DNA of 64,000 bases from Tyto alba. Taxonomy: Eukaryota > Chordata > Aves > Strigiformes > Tytonidae. The stretch covers positions 15,407,427 through 15,471,426 of the forward strand of contig NW_024881296.1 of assembly GCF_018691265.1 (NCBI RefSeq), written 5' to 3'. The notes below the pieces were generated by a model. It was not told the origin of the DNA and did not search any database. It saw only the letters and a list, made by a program, of their open reading frames with translations. Positions 60,701 through 64,000 of the stretch are shown in pieces; position 1 is the first letter of the stretch, and every line of letters begins with the position of its first letter. The translations under genes and the position numbers were made by a program.

Positions 60701-61680
60701 AAAAAGTGCATTAGTTACTTTTATATGGGAAAAAGAGGTTAATTCAATTCTGGAGTGTAATGGAGGTTAAATGTAAAGCTTTAATGTTCTGGAGTTCATC
60801 CCAAAATAATAATTCTGCTAATGAAATAACTCATTTGTAATTCAACCAGACCAAATGGAAGCATTTTTGAATCTGTGTCTACAAGAATTGATTGCTTAAC
60901 ACTTATGAGCCAGCTTAAATCTCAGCACTCTTTGGACAATGAAGCATGTTTTAGAATTGTGAGGGTGTTTAGATATCCTACTAAACACCATATATTTAAA
61001 AACATGTCCCTAAATTACTTTATAGTGCTGAATTATCATTTTTTTTGATGGACCATTTACAGATCTAATATGCTCCCTCAAAGTACATGGTATGATGACT
61101 AACTATTGCTAAACAATCTTTCCTGAAGTGATTCTGATTGAATGGGTTATTAAAAAAAAATATGCATTGCAGATTTAGCTCTTTTTTCTGTTCACAAATC
61201 ATATGTGAACAATTTCTGAGCACGGGAGCTTGTATGTTATTAATAATGCTTATTGGATAGTTTGGATTAAAAAATAGGCTATAAATTGTCTGTGATCTGT
61301 TGAACTATTCAATAGCTAGGTTGTTTTGTGTCACATGGTATTTAATGGCATGTCTAAATTGTGGAAGGCAAGTAGTAGATAGCAAATCCTGCTGTTCATG
61401 CATGGAAGCCCTGATTTTCATGATGTTATGGGTATGTGGGTGAAAATCTGCCCTTCATTAAAAATGTTTATGAACAAGAAGTTACCCACAAAGTTGCAAA
61501 CAACTGCTAGTTTATGGGGAAAGCACAAACATACCTGAATTTGACAGTGTTTTGATATCAAAAGGCTACTTCATAAAACAAAAAATAAGTACCTGCAACG
61601 TCTCCCCCCAAAGTGAAACACAAATCCCCGAATTTGGCATAAGAAGTCTTTTTCTTCCTCCCTCTGTCTACCTGCACAGG
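57745..61680. other. Unannotated AT-rich sequence
   Basis: About 3.9 kb with no recognisable gene. A short (TAG)4 run lies at 58021-58032. Minus frames at 59160-59473 overlap each other and have no domain. A GTTCACA...TGTGAAC inverted repeat lies near 61190-61211. Confidence 0.4.
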
Positions 61681-61735
61681 CCAAAAAAAACCCCACAAAC
61701 CAAAACCAACCGACCAACCAAAACCCAAACAAAGA
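61681..61735. repeat. A/C-rich low-complexity tract
   Basis: CCAAAAAAAACCCC, CAAACCAAAACCAACCGACC and similar words. It matches the tract at 7669 in texture. The frame at 61552-61755 ends in a Lys/Thr/Pro-rich run because of it. Confidence 0.85.
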
Positions 61736-64000
61736 GAGGCCGATGCAGGTTATAAATCAAAGATAGAGACTACATTCTCTAGAAAAAAAAAATTACTTTT
61801 GGTCAAATCTCAAGAAAACGGTGGTTTTATCAATGAAAAATGCTCAACATCTTAATAAATGTCAGGTGCACCTCAAAGGAAACAATTTATTGCATAGGTA
61901 AATCTGGGATTGTAGTATACGCACCATCCAGGCCACAGCACTCCCGGCCCACATTGCTGGTGGTGTTCCAGGGAAGGAAGAGTCAGGCTATGGTGCTGGA
62001 GGGGAGTATTTGCCCATGCTCTGACGTGGCTGCAGCTTATCCTGGGGGAATAACTGCGGGTCAGATGCCGATAGCTGACTTCCCAATTTCTGTTCTCTGG
62101 TTTGTGAAAGATTAAAGAAATATGAGGATTTAAACCAAATTGCATGAGAATGTTCAACTGCTCTTCTAAATTTTCTGAGATCTACTTTTTTTTCCCTTCC
62201 TGTAGCCTGTCTCATATCTCTGTGACCAGACACTGTATTTCTCTGCTTGCAAGTGCCTGCTCTCCCTCTGCTTTTAGTCCTTTCAGTAGTAGAATTAGTG
62301 GTGATATATAGCTGTGATACATCACTTGGTCTAGTAAAATACAATACTTCTCCCTGTAAGCCTTGCCTCACTTGGATGGTATTCAGTCTTAGGTTTTAAG
62401 GGCAGAAGAACTTGTTAGATGATCCAGCCTACAAAGGAGATTTCATGTACCTGATCTGGATCTAAAAGCAGCTCTTCAGCTGGCACCCCCCATGGGCTGC
62501 AGCAGATGTCAGAAATCTCCTTCCTGTAGAAACAAAGCAGAGCTGGGCATCTGCCATTGGAAAAGCAGGGGAATAAGAGAGGATGGGAAGGCCGCTGCCC
62601 AAGCCAGAGAGCTGGCTTTTTTTAAGAAAAGAGCTGCAGGCCAAATAGAAATTTCCTATGGATCTAATTCCCAGGCTGGCTATTAACTGAAGACGTTGAT
62701 TTTAAAAATAGCTTCTCTGTCAGAGCAATGTGTTCCACAAAGGCATCTACTCATGATCTGACGACATCAAGAGATGAAGATGGACTTCCCTTTATATTTT
62801 TTCTAATTGCTCTTGAAATTACAAATTGGTGCATGATTTCATATTTGGCTTCATTTCTAGCTTTGGTTCTTGCTATATCTATCTTTGTTAAAGAACCCTT
62901 TAGCACTTCCTATTTTCTCCCTTTGAAAGTATTTAGGCACTGCAATCAAGTCAATCTCAGCCTGCCCTCTCAAAAGCTAAACAGCTTGAGCTGTTAAAGT
63001 CTTTCACCTTAACACATTTTCTTCAGCTCTCAAAGTCAATCTTTTATGACCTTTTTCTTTACCTTCTTCTGTTTTCAAATGTCCTTCTCAAAATTTGGTC
63101 ACTAAAACTGTTGGCAGCATACTAATACCAGTTCTGCTTCTGCTGCTTACATGTCCAGAGATTATAATAGCCCATTTTCCTACAACATTGCCCAAGAAGC
63201 ATGTTTTGAATTTCTTATTGGTTATCCCTGAAAAAGCCATTTTAGAGTGACATCTTTCCCACTCTGTGGGAGGCACATACACTCTTCCTTTTACCCCTAG
63301 TATTTTGTGCTTGATTATATTTAAACACATTTTGTTTGAGTAATCCTAAGTGCTCTTGTGACTGCTGTTAACCATTCCACTAATCTTTGTCTTAGATGAA
63401 GATTTAATCAAGTATCACTAATTTTACATTTAATCCAATTCATTAATGAAAATGTGGAATAGGATCAGACCTGTTTCTAGTCATAGCAAGAGTCCTTTGA
63501 AAAAACTCCCATTGTCAAATATTCAGTCTAACAATTACTTCTTGACCCAACCCAGCTCTTATCTAGTTGTGCTGCATTCTACAGTGTCAATTTTAATCAA
63601 AATGTTCTACAGTGTTACAGCAAATGTTACTGAAAAAAAAACAGGAATCTTGGTCTCTGAACCTACCTTTAGTGACCAATAGATACCATTTTCTTTTTGA
63701 TTCAATTTTTTTCATATGTACTAGTCAACACCCCTCTGAGTCACCAGTACATTACAGAGCACTGCTTCAGTGCCCCTCTTTCCCAGTACAGAACAAAAAT
63801 ATTTTGAATACTGCAGACATCTAATGGTCAATGTTACCATTTTCACCTAGGAAATATTACCACCTATTTGAAGTGCTTCTCTTTCAACAAACACAGACCG
63901 TGGGGAGCTGCCAAATCCATTTGCTCGATAGAGGTGATGCTGCCACTGCTCTGGGGACAGCTGGGGAGATGCTGAGCCCATGTTCCTGGTGGGCATGCAC
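61736..64000. other. Unannotated sequence with a GC/CpG-richer patch
   Basis: A patch at about 61915-62075 is richer in G+C and CpG than its surroundings and is open in several overlapping frames (61840-62115 plus; 61873-62157 and 61988-62371 minus). None shows a known domain. 62480-62700 is also GC-richer with unique-sequence texture. The final 120 bases are GC-rich but end at the window edge, so they cannot be judged. Confidence 0.35.

Overview
The window looks like bird nuclear DNA, most likely from a songbird or a related neoavian lineage. It contains CR1 LINE 3' ends (one finishing in the ATTCTATGATT-type tail), old MIR-like CORE-SINE remnants, and roughly 1-kb solo LTRs whose ends read TGTCCTGG-TTTGAG ... 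CTCAAACCACGACA, a layout I associate with avian endogenous retroviruses. The sequence is AT-rich, with long poly-A and poly-T tracts and no prokaryotic gene organisation. The species-level guess rests on remembered repeat families and is not proven.

No protein-coding gene could be supported. The longest open frames (about 115 to 172 codons) either lie inside LTRs or look like chance frames in unconstrained DNA. They have no recognisable domain, no supporting splice structure and often run through homopolymers. The window is best read as intergenic or deep intronic DNA. No tRNA, rRNA or CRISPR array was recognised.

Layout: 1-455 is featureless. 456-1466 is LTR copy 1 (+ strand), followed by a partial duplication of its U5 end to about 1514. 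About 3370-3695 is an old CR1, 4363-4482 a possible MIR, and 7669-7741 an A/C-rich tract. 11202-11365 is a fragment of a second LTR type (- strand). From 11.4 to 28.6 kb is mostly unique AT-rich sequence with poly-T tracts, a 24-bp tandem duplication (19967-20012), an AATCATTC-rich cluster (22861-22928) and an (AAT)n microsatellite (23747-23820). 28730-29730 is LTR copy 2 (- strand) with a 5-bp target-site duplication. 31537-31556 is a perfect 20-bp palindrome. 33290-33420 may be an ancient antisense LINE. 37525-38537 is LTR copy 3 (- strand). 45125-45508 is a CR1, 47516-47645 a probable antisense CR1, 50189-50272 and 57701-57744 are (TTTG)n tracts, and 56303-56465 is a good MIR-like SINE. The last few kb hold an A/C-rich tract and a locally GC/CpG-richer patch.

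The most interesting signal is in the three related LTRs. Just upstream of the CCAAT/TATA region, two copies carry a perfect three-unit heat-shock-element pattern (TTCnnGAAnnTTC). The third copy keeps two of the three units. This suggests an LTR family whose promoter may respond to heat-shock factor.
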